Below are positions 34,055-43,247 of a stretch of 64,000 nt of DNA, piece by piece. The number at the start of each line of letters is the position of its first letter. The first letter of the stretch is position 1. Source of the DNA: Olivibacter sp. XZL3 (lineage in GTDB: Bacteria; Bacteroidota; Bacteroidia; Sphingobacteriales; Sphingobacteriaceae); the NCBI RefSeq assembly GCF_004368405.1, contig NZ_SBJH01000042.1, positions 209,152-273,151 on the forward strand, given 5' to 3'. The position numbers and the translations under genes are program-made. Below the pieces are notes generated by a model. The model worked only from the letters and a program-made list of their open reading frames with translations, was not told the DNA's origin and ran no database searches.

Positions 34055-34553
34055 TGAATACCCGGCCTTTTATGCTACATACATTGATACTGTCTTTGGC
34101 GATGTCATGCAGGTGCTTAATGAACAAATAACAAGTTTTCCAGCTTTTTTAGATGCGGTTCCGGCGGGTAGATCTGAATATGCTTACGCAGAAGGCAAAT
34201 GGACGATTAAAGAAGTAGTCGGACACGTTTTAGATACCGAACGGATTATGGCCTATCGAGCACTGCGTTTTGCCAGAAATGATACCAAAGCGCTACCTGG
34301 TTTTGAGCAAGAGGAATTTGTTACGAACGCCCGCTTCAATGAGCGTAGCTTGCGTTCTCTAGCCGAGGAGTTCGTTTTGTTGAGAAAATCGAATATGGCG
34401 CTGTTCAACACGTTTAATGAGACCGAACAGAGCCGGAGAGGCTTAGCGTCTGACCGTTTAATCAGTGTCCGTGCTTTTTTCTACATCATAGCCGGACATC
34501 TGAATCACCATAGAAATATTATTAAGGAGCGGTATTTAGACACGATGGTTTAA
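34035..34553 (+). CDS. DinB-like superfamily protein
   Basis: 172-residue four-helix-bundle protein of the DinB/YfiT superfamily. Candidate metal ligands: histidine in VVGHVLDTERIM and the pair in AGHLNHH near the C terminus. YAEGKWTIKEV matches the start of the DinB_2 helix. Members act as metal-dependent transferases (thiol S-transferase, maleylpyruvate isomerase relatives), with no known role for this one. It overlaps the kinase gene by 20 bp, so it is translated with it; a functional tie is possible but unproven. Confidence 0.88.
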   Translation: MSQLRSDEYPAFYATYIDTVFGDVMQVLNEQITSFPAFLDAVPAGRSEYAYAEGKWTIKEVVGHVLDTERIMAYRALRFARNDTKALPGFEQEEFVTNARFNERSLRSLAEEFVLLRKSNMALFNTFNETEQSRRGLASDRLISVRAFFYIIAGHLNHHRNIIKERYLDTMV

Positions 34554-34964
34554 TAAATTCGAAAATAAGTTGCTCTTACAATCCAACAAGATTTTAAAAC
34601 TATTTAATACCTAAAGTGTTTTTATCATATCAGTAAGGCCAGGTAATGGTTTTGTGATAAGGTTTAGGTTTTTGGAAACGCCTCGATGTGAAATTGAGGC
34701 GTTTCTTTTTTGACTGTTCTGAAAAAAGCCTGCATCGAATATCAGCTCCAGTTTAAACCCAAACGAAGTCTTGTGGGCTGCCAAAAATTAACCGTTTTAG
34801 CTAATGAATGAGGCGTCTTCCGCACCATATTGGATTGAACAACCGTTTGCACGCTTGTTTTTGTTTAAAATATGGAAATATTTTATTAGCCTTGTAGAAA
34901 ACATGCTTATTTTTTTATAGTTTCAATCGTCATTCACTAAAAGATACTTAATCTAATTGTTCAC
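34554..34964. other. Intergenic region with one terminator
   Basis: No gene. It contains a strong hairpin at 34675-34705, about 120 bases after the DinB gene, and a short TTATCA / TGATAA inverted repeat around 34622-34660 that could be part of a 3' UTR or small RNA. After 34711 only AT-rich sequence upstream of the MFS gene is seen; no clear promoter could be placed. Confidence 0.5.
34675..34711 (+). terminator. Intrinsic terminator
   Basis: Perfect 10-bp stem GAAACGCCTC / GAGGCGTTTC with an 11-base loop followed by six T. Ends the kinase-DinB transcript or a small RNA. Confidence 0.9.
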
Positions 34965-36239
34965 ATGAATCAACATCCTAATGCCAATAGTATGGGTAAG
35001 AGCAGCCTAAACCCAATTGTCATCATCGGCGCTTTGTTCTTTATCTTTGGGTTTGTAACGTGGCTTAATTCCGTCCTCATCCCTTATCTCAAAATTGCTT
35101 GCGAGCTTAATCATTTTCAAGCTTATTTAGTAGCCTTCGCCTTTTACATTGCGTATTTTGTAATGGCGCCTTTGTCAACTAGAGTACTGAAAGTGTTCGG
35201 CTTTAAGAATGGGATGTCGGTCGGTTTAGGTATTATGGCCGTTGGGGCACTACTGTTTATTCCAGCCGCCTTATCCCGCACCTACGCCTTGTTTCTTTTA
35301 GGACTTTTCGTTCAAGGATCCGGATTAGCTATTTTGCAAACCGCATCGAATCCCTATATCACGATATTGGGACCTGCGGAGAGTGCGGCCAAACGGATCA
35401 GTATCATGGGAATATGTAACAAGCTGGCCGGAGGACTCGCTCCTATCGTATTAGGCGCCGTCGTATTAAGCAATGCCGATGCCTTGACCGCCCGGATCGA
35501 ATCCCTGCCTGCGGCAGAGAAAGCCTTAGAATTAAACGAACTTGCTTCGAGGGTGATTTTCCCTTACTGTTGCATCATCTTGGTTTTAGCTGTACTCGCA
35601 TTCCTAATTTATCGGTCGAATCTGCCAGAAATCGACACGGATAGAGAAGATGAGGTTTCAGGCTCTGCAAATCAGGGAAAAACGAGTTTGTTTCATTTCC
35701 CTCATTTGATATTAGGCTTCGTTACTATGTTTCTGTATGTCGGCGTAGAAGTTATTGCGGGGGATACCATCATCAGTTATGGTGCTGCACAGGGCATTAA
35801 ACTGGAAGTGGCGAAATATTTCACCATGGGTACGATGTCTTGCATGATTTTGGGTTACGGACTGGGAATTTTGTTGATCCCAAAATATATTAAGCAAGAA
35901 AATGCCATGAAGATATGCGCATTATTGGGATTGGCTTTCAGCTTAGGGGCGATTTTTACAGACGGCTATTTGTCGGTGGCCTTTATTGCCTTATTAGGCC
36001 TGGCAAATTCGTTGGTGTATCCAGCGATCTGGCCATTGGCTATTGTTGGTCTAGGCAGATTTACGAAAGCTGCTTCCTCTTTGTTGGTTATGGGACTAGC
36101 CGGAGGAGCTGTTGTGCCTGTCATTTATGGCGCTTTAGCGGATGCCTGGAATCCACAGCAAGCGTATTGGATTATGGTGCCTTGCTACCTTGTCATCTGG
36201 TATTACGCCTTAGCAGGCCATAAACTCGGAAAAAAATAG
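34965..36239 (+). CDS. MFS sugar:proton symporter, FucP/GluP type
   Basis: 424-residue, 12-segment major facilitator transporter. Seen: GFVTWLNSVLIPYLK in the first segment (a FucP/GluP hallmark), AYFVMAPLS, and the GLAILQTASNPYITILGP stretch near segment 4. The C-terminal half contains PAIWPLAIVGLGRFT and GLAGGAVVPVIYG. Expected to bring in fucose, glucose, galactose or N-acetylglucosamine; the substrate cannot be assigned. Isolated, no sugar kinase nearby. The ATG at 34965 leaves about 15 polar residues before the first helix; an in-frame ATG at 34992 (MGKSSLN) is an alternative. Confidence 0.94.
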   Translation: MNQHPNANSMGKSSLNPIVIIGALFFIFGFVTWLNSVLIPYLKIACELNHFQAYLVAFAFYIAYFVMAPLSTRVLKVFGFKNGMSVGLGIMAVGALLFIPAALSRTYALFLLGLFVQGSGLAILQTASNPYITILGPAESAAKRISIMGICNKLAGGLAPIVLGAVVLSNADALTARIESLPAAEKALELNELASRVIFPYCCIILVLAVLAFLIYRSNLPEIDTDREDEVSGSANQGKTSLFHFPHLILGFVTMFLYVGVEVIAGDTIISYGAAQGIKLEVAKYFTMGTMSCMILGYGLGILLIPKYIKQENAMKICALLGLAFSLGAIFTDGYLSVAFIALLGLANSLVYPAIWPLAIVGLGRFTKAASSLLVMGLAGGAVVPVIYGALADAWNPQQAYWIMVPCYLVIWYYALAGHKLGKK

Positions 36240-36336
36240 CTACGCCCCGTTGCGGGAGCATATCATGTAATTGGAATTATTATCTTCGGAGAGAAATTCC
36301 GAATTTTAACAAAAGACTATATTATCGCTACACATT

Positions 36337-37188
36337 ATGAAACCAAAATTTTTGAGTATTGCGGCCTGTATGCTGCTTATGTCGACCTTTATTTCAGGCA
36401 ACTCCCGTGCACAGGGACTAAAGCTCCCCGCTGCTAGCAGCAAACAAGTCATCACACAGGATCTGGGCATCAGCGAGATAACCCTCAGCTATGCAAGGCC
36501 CAATGTAAAGGGACGTAAGATCTTTGGCGGCTTAGAGCCTTACGGCACTGTATGGCGTACAGGTGCTAACAGTGCAACTACCCTTACTTTTAGTGGCGAT
36601 GTGATTATCAACGGCAAAACAATACCCGCGGGGACCTATGGGCTTTTTACTATCCCCGACAAAAGTGAATGGACAATCATTCTGAATAAAAATAGCAAGC
36701 AATGGGGTGCTTACGAATACAACGAGGCAGATGATGTTTTACGTTTTCAGGTGAAGCCCGAGCAGACAAAAAATAAAGTAGAGACCTTTACAATCAGTTT
36801 TCCGGAGGTAACCGCTACGGAAGCCAAGCTAGCTATCGCCTGGGAGAATACAGCCGTCAGCTTCCCGATCCAAGTAAATCAGGATGCGGAAATCATGGCA
36901 TCTATTGAGGAAGCCATGAAGGGTGATAAAAAGCCCTATCTCGCAGCCGCACAGTACTACCTAAATAACGACAAGGATTTAGATAAAGCACTTGCATGGG
37001 CGGACGAAGCGGTGAAGGCAAATCCGGCATTGCCCTATCCTTATTACTGGAAGGCACAAATACAGTTGAAAAAGGGAGATAAGGCAGGAGCGAAAGCGAC
37101 CGCAACATTAGGAAAAGAAGCTGCAGAAAAGGCAAAGAGCGACGAGTACATCCGTCTTAACAGCCAAATTATAGAGAAGGCAAAATAA
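36337..37188 (+). CDS. Exported DUF2911 protein with TPR
   Basis: 283 residues, signal peptide (LSIAACMLLMSTFI, cleavage around residue 25 after N-S-R-A). DUF2911 domain about 30-175 with the characteristic YARPNVKGRKIFGGL, YGTVWRTGANSAT and AGTYGLFTIP. The remaining part (about 190-283) is helical with a tetratricopeptide-like repeat (AAQYYLNNDKDLDKALAWAD). DUF2911 proteins are abundant secreted proteins in Bacteroidota without known function. Followed by ffh from its own promoter. A TATCTTCG at 36281-36288 may be its -7 element. Confidence 0.92.
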   Translation: MKPKFLSIAACMLLMSTFISGNSRAQGLKLPAASSKQVITQDLGISEITLSYARPNVKGRKIFGGLEPYGTVWRTGANSATTLTFSGDVIINGKTIPAGTYGLFTIPDKSEWTIILNKNSKQWGAYEYNEADDVLRFQVKPEQTKNKVETFTISFPEVTATEAKLAIAWENTAVSFPIQVNQDAEIMASIEEAMKGDKKPYLAAAQYYLNNDKDLDKALAWADEAVKANPALPYPYYWKAQIQLKKGDKAGAKATATLGKEAAEKAKSDEYIRLNSQIIEKAK

Positions 37189-37193
37189 TTCTG

Positions 37194-37201
37194 TATCTTT
37201 G
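37194..37201 (+). promoter_or_regulatory. -7 element of ffh
   Basis: TATCTTTG just after the DUF2911 gene. It leaves a leader of about 115 bases before ffh, long for this region. Confidence 0.6.
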
Positions 37202-37297
37202 TGCCCGTTACTATGTTAAGTAAGTAACAGGCACTTAGAGATCTTTTTATCCGTCTTACATAAGGCAAATCGCTTTATCTAGGGCAGGATTTTATTT

Positions 37298-37319
37298 TTT
37301 ACTTTTGAATTTTTACTTA
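37298..37319 (+). repeat. 22-bp sequence shared with the thrB upstream region
   Basis: TTTACTTTTGAATTTT followed by TACTTA; the same 22 bases occur at 61426-61447, in both places just before a start codon. Confidence 0.9.
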
Positions 37320-37323
37320 ATCT

Positions 37324-38664
37324 ATGTTTGATAGTTTACAGGATAAGTTAGATAGGGCCTTTAAAGTTCTAAAAGGACAGGGAAATATCACAGAAATTAA
37401 CGTAGCGGAGACTGTTAAAGAAATTCGCAAAGCCTTATTGGACGCTGACGTTAACTATAAAACCGCCAAAGCGTTTACCGATGAAGTAAAGCAAAGAGCT
37501 TTAGGTGAAAATGTATTGAGCAGCATTTCGCCAGGGCAATTGCTTACCAAAATCATGAACGATGAGCTTACCTCGCTCATGGGCGGCACGGCAAGCGACG
37601 TGGAACTTGGTAAAAATCCAACGGTCATTTTGATTGCGGGATTGAATGGTGCGGGTAAGACCACTTTCACCGGCAAATTGGCCAAGTACCTGAAAGAGAA
37701 GCGTGGTAAAAAGCCGTTACTGGTAGCAGGCGACGTCTATAGGCCTGCTGCAATTGATCAATTGGAAGTGCTGGCACAGCAAGTTGATGTGCCGGTTTAC
37801 ACCAACAGAGAGTCTAAAGATCCTATTGCAATCGCTGAAGAGGGTGTGGCGGAAGCCAAGCGCAGTGGCCAGAATGTGGTTATCGTAGATACGGCAGGTC
37901 GCTTGGCGATTGACGAAGCACTCATGAACGAAATCTCGGCGGTTAAAGAGGCAACGAATCCACATGAAATTTTGTTCGTTGTGGATGCCATGACCGGGCA
38001 GGATGCGGTAAATACAGCGAAAGCCTTTAACGACCGTTTGGATTTCACAGGCGTTGTGCTTACCAAATTAGATGGTGATACCCGGGGCGGGGCGGCGTTA
38101 TCTATTAAATCCGTTGTAAACAAACCCATTAAGTTTATCGGTACCGGTGAGAAAATGGATGCGTTGGACGTGTTCCATCCAGACCGGATGGCCTCGCGTA
38201 TCTTGGGAATGGGCGACGTGGTATCTTTGGTTGAGCGCGCCCAGCAGCAGTTTGACGAAAAAGAAGCCGCTGCGCTCCAAAAGAAAATCCGCAAGAACAA
38301 GTTTGATTTTAACGATTTTATCAGCCAGATCCAACAGATCAAGAAGATGGGAAATATGAAGGATCTGATGGGCATGATACCCGGTGTTGGAAAGGCAATT
38401 AAAGATGTCGAAATTGACGATGATGCTTTTAAACCCATCGAGGCAATTATTGGATCAATGACCCCTTTTGAGCGCGAAAATCCAGATGCTATCGATCAAA
38501 AAAGACGTATGCGAATTGCCAAAGGATCGGGCACGGACATCAACGATGTCAATAAGCTGATGAAACAATTCAGCGACATGCGGAAGATGATGAAACAGTT
38601 TTCTAATCCATCCGTAGCGGCGAAGATGATGAGAGGCATGCCTCGTACACCTTTCGGTAAATAG
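37324..38664 (+). CDS. ffh: Signal recognition particle protein Ffh (SRP54)
   Basis: GTPase that binds signal sequences and 4.5S RNA and delivers ribosomes to FtsY. 446 residues. N domain (about 1-90), G domain with G1 [20 protein letters not shown] (G3), TKLDGD (G4) and GTGEKMD (G5), and the methionine-rich M domain from about 300 ([33 protein letters not shown]). Long 5' leader with a repeated 22-mer before the ATG. A clean terminator follows, so it is a single-gene unit. The 4.5S RNA gene was not found near it. Confidence 0.98.
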   Translation: MFDSLQDKLDRAFKVLKGQGNITEINVAETVKEIRKALLDADVNYKTAKAFTDEVKQRALGENVLSSISPGQLLTKIMNDELTSLMGGTASDVELGKNPTVILIAGLNGAGKTTFTGKLAKYLKEKRGKKPLLVAGDVYRPAAIDQLEVLAQQVDVPVYTNRESKDPIAIAEEGVAEAKRSGQNVVIVDTAGRLAIDEALMNEISAVKEATNPHEILFVVDAMTGQDAVNTAKAFNDRLDFTGVVLTKLDGDTRGGAALSIKSVVNKPIKFIGTGEKMDALDVFHPDRMASRILGMGDVVSLVERAQQQFDEKEAAALQKKIRKNKFDFNDFISQIQQIKKMGNMKDLMGMIPGVGKAIKDVEIDDDAFKPIEAIIGSMTPFERENPDAIDQKRRMRIAKGSGTDINDVNKLMKQFSDMRKMMKQFSNPSVAAKMMRGMPRTPFGK

Positions 38665-38691
38665 GTCGATCGACCACAAAACAGCTTAAAT

Positions 38692-38725
38692 GGGCGGTAT
38701 CTCTTTTACGATACCGCCTTTTTTA
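38692..38725 (+). terminator. Intrinsic terminator of ffh
   Basis: GGCGGTATC / GATACCGCC stem with an 8-base loop and a T run. Confidence 0.9.
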
Positions 38726-38765
38726 TTATATTAGGATTTTCTTAGTTGTACTAAACCTAAAAAAT

Positions 38766-40304
38766 ATGTTGATAAAAACCTTTAGCAGCGCAGTTTATGG
38801 AATTAAGGCGACTACCATTACCATTGAAGTAAACATATCTTCCGGGACACAGTATTTTATTGTGGGATTGCCAGACAGCGCAATTAAAGAAAGTACTTTC
38901 CGGGTAGAAAGCGCCTTACATAGCATTGGTTTTAGGATGCCTCGGCAAAAAATTGTCATTAATATGGCCCCCGCGGATATAAAAAAGGAAGGATCGGCAT
39001 ATGATTTAGCAATGGCTGTAGGAATTTTGGCAGCATCCGGCCAAATTAAGGGCGATAAACTCGACCAGTACCTTTTGTTGGGCGAATTGTCTCTGGATGG
39101 TAGCTTGCAGGCGATAAGAGGCGCGTTGTCTATCGCGCTACAAGCGCAGCAAGAAGGGTTTAAGGGAATCGTTTTGCCTGCGATTAATGCGCGGGAGGCG
39201 GCCGTGGTGGATGATTTGGAAGTATACGGATTCGATAACATAAGGGATGTTATTGCCTTTGTGAATGAAGAACGCTTGTTCCACCGTGTGTCGGTTGATA
39301 TGAAACATGAGTTTTTAAATCATGCGAACAATTATGATAACGATTTTGCCGATGTTCATGGGCAGGAGAACATTAAGCGCGCTTTGGAAATTGCGGCCGC
39401 AGGCGGACACAACGTTATCCTAATAGGCCCGCCCGGCGCCGGTAAGACGATGCTGGCCAAAAGACTGCCCTCTATATTGCCTCCACTTAGCTTATCGGAG
39501 TCATTAGAAACGACCAAGATACATTCAGTAGCAGGAAAAATGCTTGCCTCGGGCTCCTTGATGACCGTAAGGCCTTTTCGAGCGCCCCACCATACCGTAA
39601 GCGACGTTGCTTTAGTGGGCGGCGGAGGAAATCCCCAGCCCGGTGAAATATCATTGGCCCATAACGGGGTATTGTTTCTGGACGAATTACCGGAATTTAA
39701 ACGGTCTGTTCTGGAAGTGCTGCGACAGCCATTGGAAGAAAGACAGATTACTATTTCGCGCGCTAAATTGACAGTGGATTACCCTGCGAGTTTTATGTTA
39801 ATTGCCTCAATGAATCCTTGCCCCTGTGGCTACTATAATCATCCGGACAAAGATTGCGTCTGTTCTCCGGGACATGTTCAGCGCTATTTGAGCAAAGTCT
39901 CCGGTCCTTTACTCGACCGCATCGATTTACACGTAGAGGTTACGCCTGTTAATTTCCAGGAATTAACGGTGAAGCAGCATGTCGAATCAAGCAATGCAAT
40001 TAGAGAGCGGGTCATAACAGCGAGGGAGGTGCAGGAGCGGCGATTTAAGGGCGAAGACCAAATACATAATAATGCGCAGATGGATACTAAGCGCGTTCGG
40101 GAACTATGTAAGATAGATGCAAGCGGACAGGCCCTTCTAAAAACAGCCATGGAACGGCTAGGCTTGTCTGCCCGAGCCTACGATCGCATTCTAAAGGTTG
40201 CCAGAACCATAGCAGATCTTGACGAATGTCCGGACATCGAGCCGCAACATTTGGCGGAGGCTATCCATTTCAGAAGTTTAGATCGTGAAGCTTGGGCGGG
40301 ATAG
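38766..40304 (+). CDS. YifB/ComM-family AAA+ ATPase (Mg chelatase-like)
   Basis: 512 residues. N-terminal ChlI-like Lon protease-fold domain (about 1-170, PDSAIKESTFRVESA), central AAA+ domain with Walker A GPPGAGKTMLAKRL (about 219-232), Walker B LFLDELPEF, and the zinc-like cluster MNPCPCGYY...CVC, then the C-terminal Mg_chelatase_C domain (LSARAYDRILKVARTIADL). ComM is a hexameric helicase that promotes branch migration in natural transformation; the Bacteroidota member is widely conserved and may act in recombination generally. Single-gene unit between ffh and the ribosomal operon. Confidence 0.95.
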   Translation: MLIKTFSSAVYGIKATTITIEVNISSGTQYFIVGLPDSAIKESTFRVESALHSIGFRMPRQKIVINMAPADIKKEGSAYDLAMAVGILAASGQIKGDKLDQYLLLGELSLDGSLQAIRGALSIALQAQQEGFKGIVLPAINAREAAVVDDLEVYGFDNIRDVIAFVNEERLFHRVSVDMKHEFLNHANNYDNDFADVHGQENIKRALEIAAAGGHNVILIGPPGAGKTMLAKRLPSILPPLSLSESLETTKIHSVAGKMLASGSLMTVRPFRAPHHTVSDVALVGGGGNPQPGEISLAHNGVLFLDELPEFKRSVLEVLRQPLEERQITISRAKLTVDYPASFMLIASMNPCPCGYYNHPDKDCVCSPGHVQRYLSKVSGPLLDRIDLHVEVTPVNFQELTVKQHVESSNAIRERVITAREVQERRFKGEDQIHNNAQMDTKRVRELCKIDASGQALLKTAMERLGLSARAYDRILKVARTIADLDECPDIEPQHLAEAIHFRSLDREAWAG

Positions 40305-40309
40305 GAAAT

Positions 40310-40333
40310 TTGCGAGTTGTCAGTTGCGAGTTT
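40310..40333. repeat. Short-period repeat
   Basis: TTGCGAGTT then GTC then AGTTGCGAGTT, two near-identical units of about 13 bases. Similar words occur after thrB (62433). Confidence 0.6.
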
Positions 40334-40346
40334 GTGAAGAAAAAAT

Positions 40347-40395
40347 AGAAAAGCCTTTACTAAAAAAGCCTTCCTAATTAAAGAAAGGCTTTTCT
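40347..40395. terminator. Bidirectional terminator
   Basis: AGAAAAGCCTTT / AAAGGCTTTTCT, 12 perfect pairs, with a second internal AAAAAGCCTT word in the loop. Between yifB and tsf. Confidence 0.8.
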
Positions 40396-40460
40396 GAAAA
40401 TAATTATTGTTGTTGTTTAATTGCCCCCTCGAGCAACGAACAACTGAAAATCAACAATGA

Positions 40461-41300
40461 CTATGCGCCTAATTGTACGCGTTTAAATGCAGTTACAGTT
40501 AATCCTTTGGAAACACTGTCAAGGAACTGTGCAACGCTTTTTGACCCGTCTTTCACGAAGTCTTGATTCAATAAAGTAGAATCCTTGTAGAATTTGTTTA
40601 ATTTACCTTGAGCGATTTTTTCCACCATGTTTTCAGGTTTTCCTTCAGCACGGATTTGCTCCTTAGCAATTTCTAATTCACGTTCGATGGTACGTGCGTC
40701 AACGCCATCTTTATCAATAGCTACCGGGTTCATAGCTGCAATTTGCATAGCTACGTCTTTTCCAGCATCCTCAGCTCCTTCAATATCAGCGCTCAAGCCT
40801 ACTAATACACCTAAACGGTAGTTTCCATGGATATAAGGAACCACTTTATCAGCTGTTATTACCTCATATTTTGAAACTTCAATTTTCTCACCGATTTTAC
40901 CAGTTTGGTCGATTAATAAGTCCGCTATTTTAGCACCGTTGATATTTAATGCTTTTAAGTCTTCCAAGCTAGTAGGTGCTTCATTGATAGCCACGTCGGC
41001 TATACTTTCAGCGAAGGCGATAAAATCAGCATTTTTTGCCACGAAGTCCGTTTCGCAATTTACTTCAACAACTACTCCACGTTTACCGTCAGCCGTTGTT
41101 TTTGCAATAACCACACCTTCATTCGAATCGCGGTCTTGGCGGCTAGCGGCCACCTTAGCACCTTTTTTACGTAAGTAGTCGACTGCAGCTTCAAAATCGC
41201 CATTAGCTTCTACCAAAGCCTTTTTGCAATCCATCATACCAGCACCTGTTTGTTGGCGCAATTTGTTTACGTCTGATGCAGAAATTTGTACTGTAGACAT
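40461..41300 (-). CDS. tsf: Elongation factor Ts
   Basis: Guanine nucleotide exchange factor for EF-Tu. 279 residues. UBA-like N-terminal domain with VNKLRQQTGAGMMDCKKAL, the RKKGAKVA junction, and the two dimerisation half-domains (GVVVEVNCETDFVAKN, VLVGLSADIEGAE, then the C-terminal repeat). Last gene of rplM-rpsI-rpsB-tsf, 115 bp after rpsB; a large hairpin lies between the two. Confidence 0.98.
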   Translation of the reverse strand: MSTVQISASDVNKLRQQTGAGMMDCKKALVEANGDFEAAVDYLRKKGAKVAASRQDRDSNEGVVIAKTTADGKRGVVVEVNCETDFVAKNADFIAFAESIADVAINEAPTSLEDLKALNINGAKIADLLIDQTGKIGEKIEVSKYEVITADKVVPYIHGNYRLGVLVGLSADIEGAEDAGKDVAMQIAAMNPVAIDKDGVDARTIERELEIAKEQIRAEGKPENMVEKIAQGKLNKFYKDSTLLNQDFVKDGSKSVAQFLDSVSKGLTVTAFKRVQLGA

Positions 41301-41336
41301 CTTATTTTCCTTTTTTAATATGCTTTATAAATAAGT

Positions 41337-41404
41337 TATGGGTTACGGGTTCCACACGGTAAGCAGCTTCGATGATGCTTACTGGAGGCGACCCCTAACC
41401 CATA
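41337..41404 (-). promoter_or_regulatory. Large hairpin between rpsB and tsf
   Basis: TATGGGTTA (41337-41345) pairs with TAACCCATA (41396-41404); then GGGT/ACCC, TCCA/TGGA and GTAAGCA/TGCTTAC (41359-41365 / 41376-41382) stack inside, separated by one mismatch and two 4-base bulges, about 24 pairs in all. No U-tract follows on minus, so it is more likely an RNA processing, stability or attenuation element than a full terminator. Confidence 0.7.
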
Positions 41405-41415
41405 CTTGGACTTAA

Positions 41416-42237
41416 TTATTCTCCGTCTTTTGCTTCTGTAGCTTCTGCCTTAGGTTCGCGTTTAGGAGCAACTTCGGTAGCCGCTTCGCCGCTGTCAATC
41501 TTTGCTTTTGCTGCAGCTGCTTCTTTCTCAGCTTCCTCTTCTTTATCGCGCTTACGCTCTTCCAGCCCTTCGATAATCGCTTGCTTAATTACGTTGGTAA
41601 TCAATGTAATCGATTTAGTAGCATCGTCATTCGCCGGGATTGGGAAATCGATGTTGGTAGGGTCAGAGTTAGTATCTACCATTGCAAAAGTAGGAATGTT
41701 CAACTTCAACGCTTCGCTAACTGCGATGTGCTCTTTCTTCACATCGATAATGAAAAGCGCCGCAGGTAAACGATTTAAATCAGCGATACCTCCCAATAGG
41801 TTTTCTAATTTAATACGCTCGCGTTGAATCATCAATTTCTCTTTTTTAGATAATACATCGTAAGTACCATCTTTAGTCATCTTATCGATGTTCGACATCT
41901 TTTTGATAGACTTACGAACCGTAGCAAAGTTAGTAAGCATACCGCCTAACCAACGCTCGGTAACATAAGGCATGTTTACTGCTTTCGCTTGATCAGCAAC
42001 GATGTCTTTAGCTTGTTTTTTAGTCGCTACAAATAATACTTTACGACCTGATTTAACGATTTGCTTAATGGCTGAAGCTGCTTCTTCAAGCTTTGCTAAA
42101 GTTTTGTTCAAATCGATAATGTGGATGCCGTTACGCTCCATGAAAATGTACTTAGCCATTTTCGGATCCCATTTACGGGTAAGGTGACCAAAGTGTACAC
42201 CTGCATCCAGTAATTCCTGATATGTTGTTCTTGCCAT
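41416..42237 (-). CDS. rpsB: Small ribosomal subunit protein uS2
   Basis: 273 residues: LLDAGVHFGHLTRKWDPKM start, the GTxxxxRWLGG-type stretch (TERWLGGMLTNF), LFIIDVKKEHIAVSEA and IPTFAMVDTNSDP. A C-terminal tail of about 45 residues, rich in K, E and A, extends past the core. The ATG at 42237 is preceded by AAGGAGG with an 8-base spacer, an unusually complete Shine-Dalgarno sequence for this lineage. Confidence 0.98.
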   Translation of the reverse strand: MARTTYQELLDAGVHFGHLTRKWDPKMAKYIFMERNGIHIIDLNKTLAKLEEAASAIKQIVKSGRKVLFVATKKQAKDIVADQAKAVNMPYVTERWLGGMLTNFATVRKSIKKMSNIDKMTKDGTYDVLSKKEKLMIQRERIKLENLLGGIADLNRLPAALFIIDVKKEHIAVSEALKLNIPTFAMVDTNSDPTNIDFPIPANDDATKSITLITNVIKQAIIEGLEERKRDKEEEAEKEAAAAKAKIDSGEAATEVAPKREPKAEATEAKDGE

Positions 42238-42255
42238 TGTTTGATCCTCCTTAAA

Positions 42256-42642
42256 TTAACGTTTACTAAATTGAAATCTTCTACGTGCTTTACGACGTCC
42301 TGGTTTCTTACGCTCAACCATACGGTCGTCGCGCGTCATTAATCCTTTAGCACGTAATGCCGATTTCACCTCTGGATTAAGCTCTACCAATGCTTTAGCA
42401 ATTGCTAAACGCACCGCTTCAGCTTGTCCTTTTACGCCTCCTCCAGCTACGTTAACTTTCACATCAAAATTACCGGCAACTCCGGCAACTTCTGTGCTTT
42501 GAGTAACAATATATTGCAATGGCAATGTAGGGAAATACTCTTTGTAATCTTTACCATTAACGGTAATGTTGCCGCTACCAGCAGATAAATAAATACGGGC
42601 AACAGCGGTTTTTCTTCTTCCTGAAGTGTTTGTTGTTGACAT
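42256..42642 (-). CDS. rpsI: Small ribosomal subunit protein uS9
   Basis: 128 residues with the family's GRRKTAVARIYL opening, ITVNGKDYKEYFP and the basic C terminus ending in K-R. The ATG is preceded by AAGGAG with a short spacer. 11 bp after rplM and 18 bp before rpsB, in one operon. Confidence 0.98.
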   Translation of the reverse strand: MSTTNTSGRRKTAVARIYLSAGSGNITVNGKDYKEYFPTLPLQYIVTQSTEVAGVAGNFDVKVNVAGGGVKGQAEAVRLAIAKALVELNPEVKSALRAKGLMTRDDRMVERKKPGRRKARRRFQFSKR

Positions 42643-42653
42643 TTCTTCTCTCC

Positions 42654-43097
42654 TTAGAATTTAACTGTTTTCGGATTTTGTGCAGCATGTGGGTGCTCTG
42701 GACCTGCATACACAAATAAATTTCTGTACAAAGAGCGACCTAAACGGTTTTTAGGTAACATACCACGTACCGCTTTTTCAACAACACGGGTAGGATGCTT
42801 TGCCAATAATTCTTTGGGAGAAATAAAACGCTGACCACCTGGGTAACCAGTATAAGAAACATATTGCTTTTCGCCCAATTTGTTTCCTGTCAACTTAATC
42901 TTGTCTGCATTGATAACAATCACGTTATCTCCGCAGTCTACGTGTGGGGTGTACGTAGGCTTGTGTTTCCCTCTGATCACCTTAGCAATCTGAGATGACA
43001 AGCGCCCCAAAATCTCACCTTCAGCGTCAACAACGATCCATTCTTTGTTAACGGTGTTTTTGTTGGCTGAGACAGTTTTGTAACTTAACGTATTCAC
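42654..43097 (-). CDS. rplM: Large ribosomal subunit protein uL13
   Basis: 147 residues: WIVVDAEGEILGRLSSQIA, RGKHKPTYTPHVDCGD, KMLPKNRLGR-type GMLPKNRLGRSLYRNL, HPHAAQNP near the end. First gene of the operon; unlike rpsI and rpsB it has no Shine-Dalgarno sequence. Confidence 0.98.
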   Translation of the reverse strand: MNTLSYKTVSANKNTVNKEWIVVDAEGEILGRLSSQIAKVIRGKHKPTYTPHVDCGDNVIVINADKIKLTGNKLGEKQYVSYTGYPGGQRFISPKELLAKHPTRVVEKAVRGMLPKNRLGRSLYRNLFVYAGPEHPHAAQNPKTVKF

Positions 43098-43153
43098 TTG
43101 CTTGATTTTGAATTAATTAAACAATATACTTTTTTCCTTATTTTAAAGGACTG

Positions 43154-43161
43154 CAAAGGTA
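43154..43161 (-). promoter_or_regulatory. -7 element of the rplM operon
   Basis: TACCTTTG on the minus strand followed by CAGTCCT, the same downstream word as in the tRNA-Asp promoter (51113-51127). Gives a leader of about 50 bases. Confidence 0.65.
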
Positions 43162-43247
43162 GACAGAATATTTGGTAATTAAAAAATATTTCTAAAAAAA
43201 TGTATTGATACTGAGTAAGTTTTGGCTTCTTTTTGCATATTTAAGAT

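Noticed and set aside
37797..38438. Minus-strand frame of 213 residues inside ffh
   Set aside because: Pure antisense shadow of a highly conserved gene.
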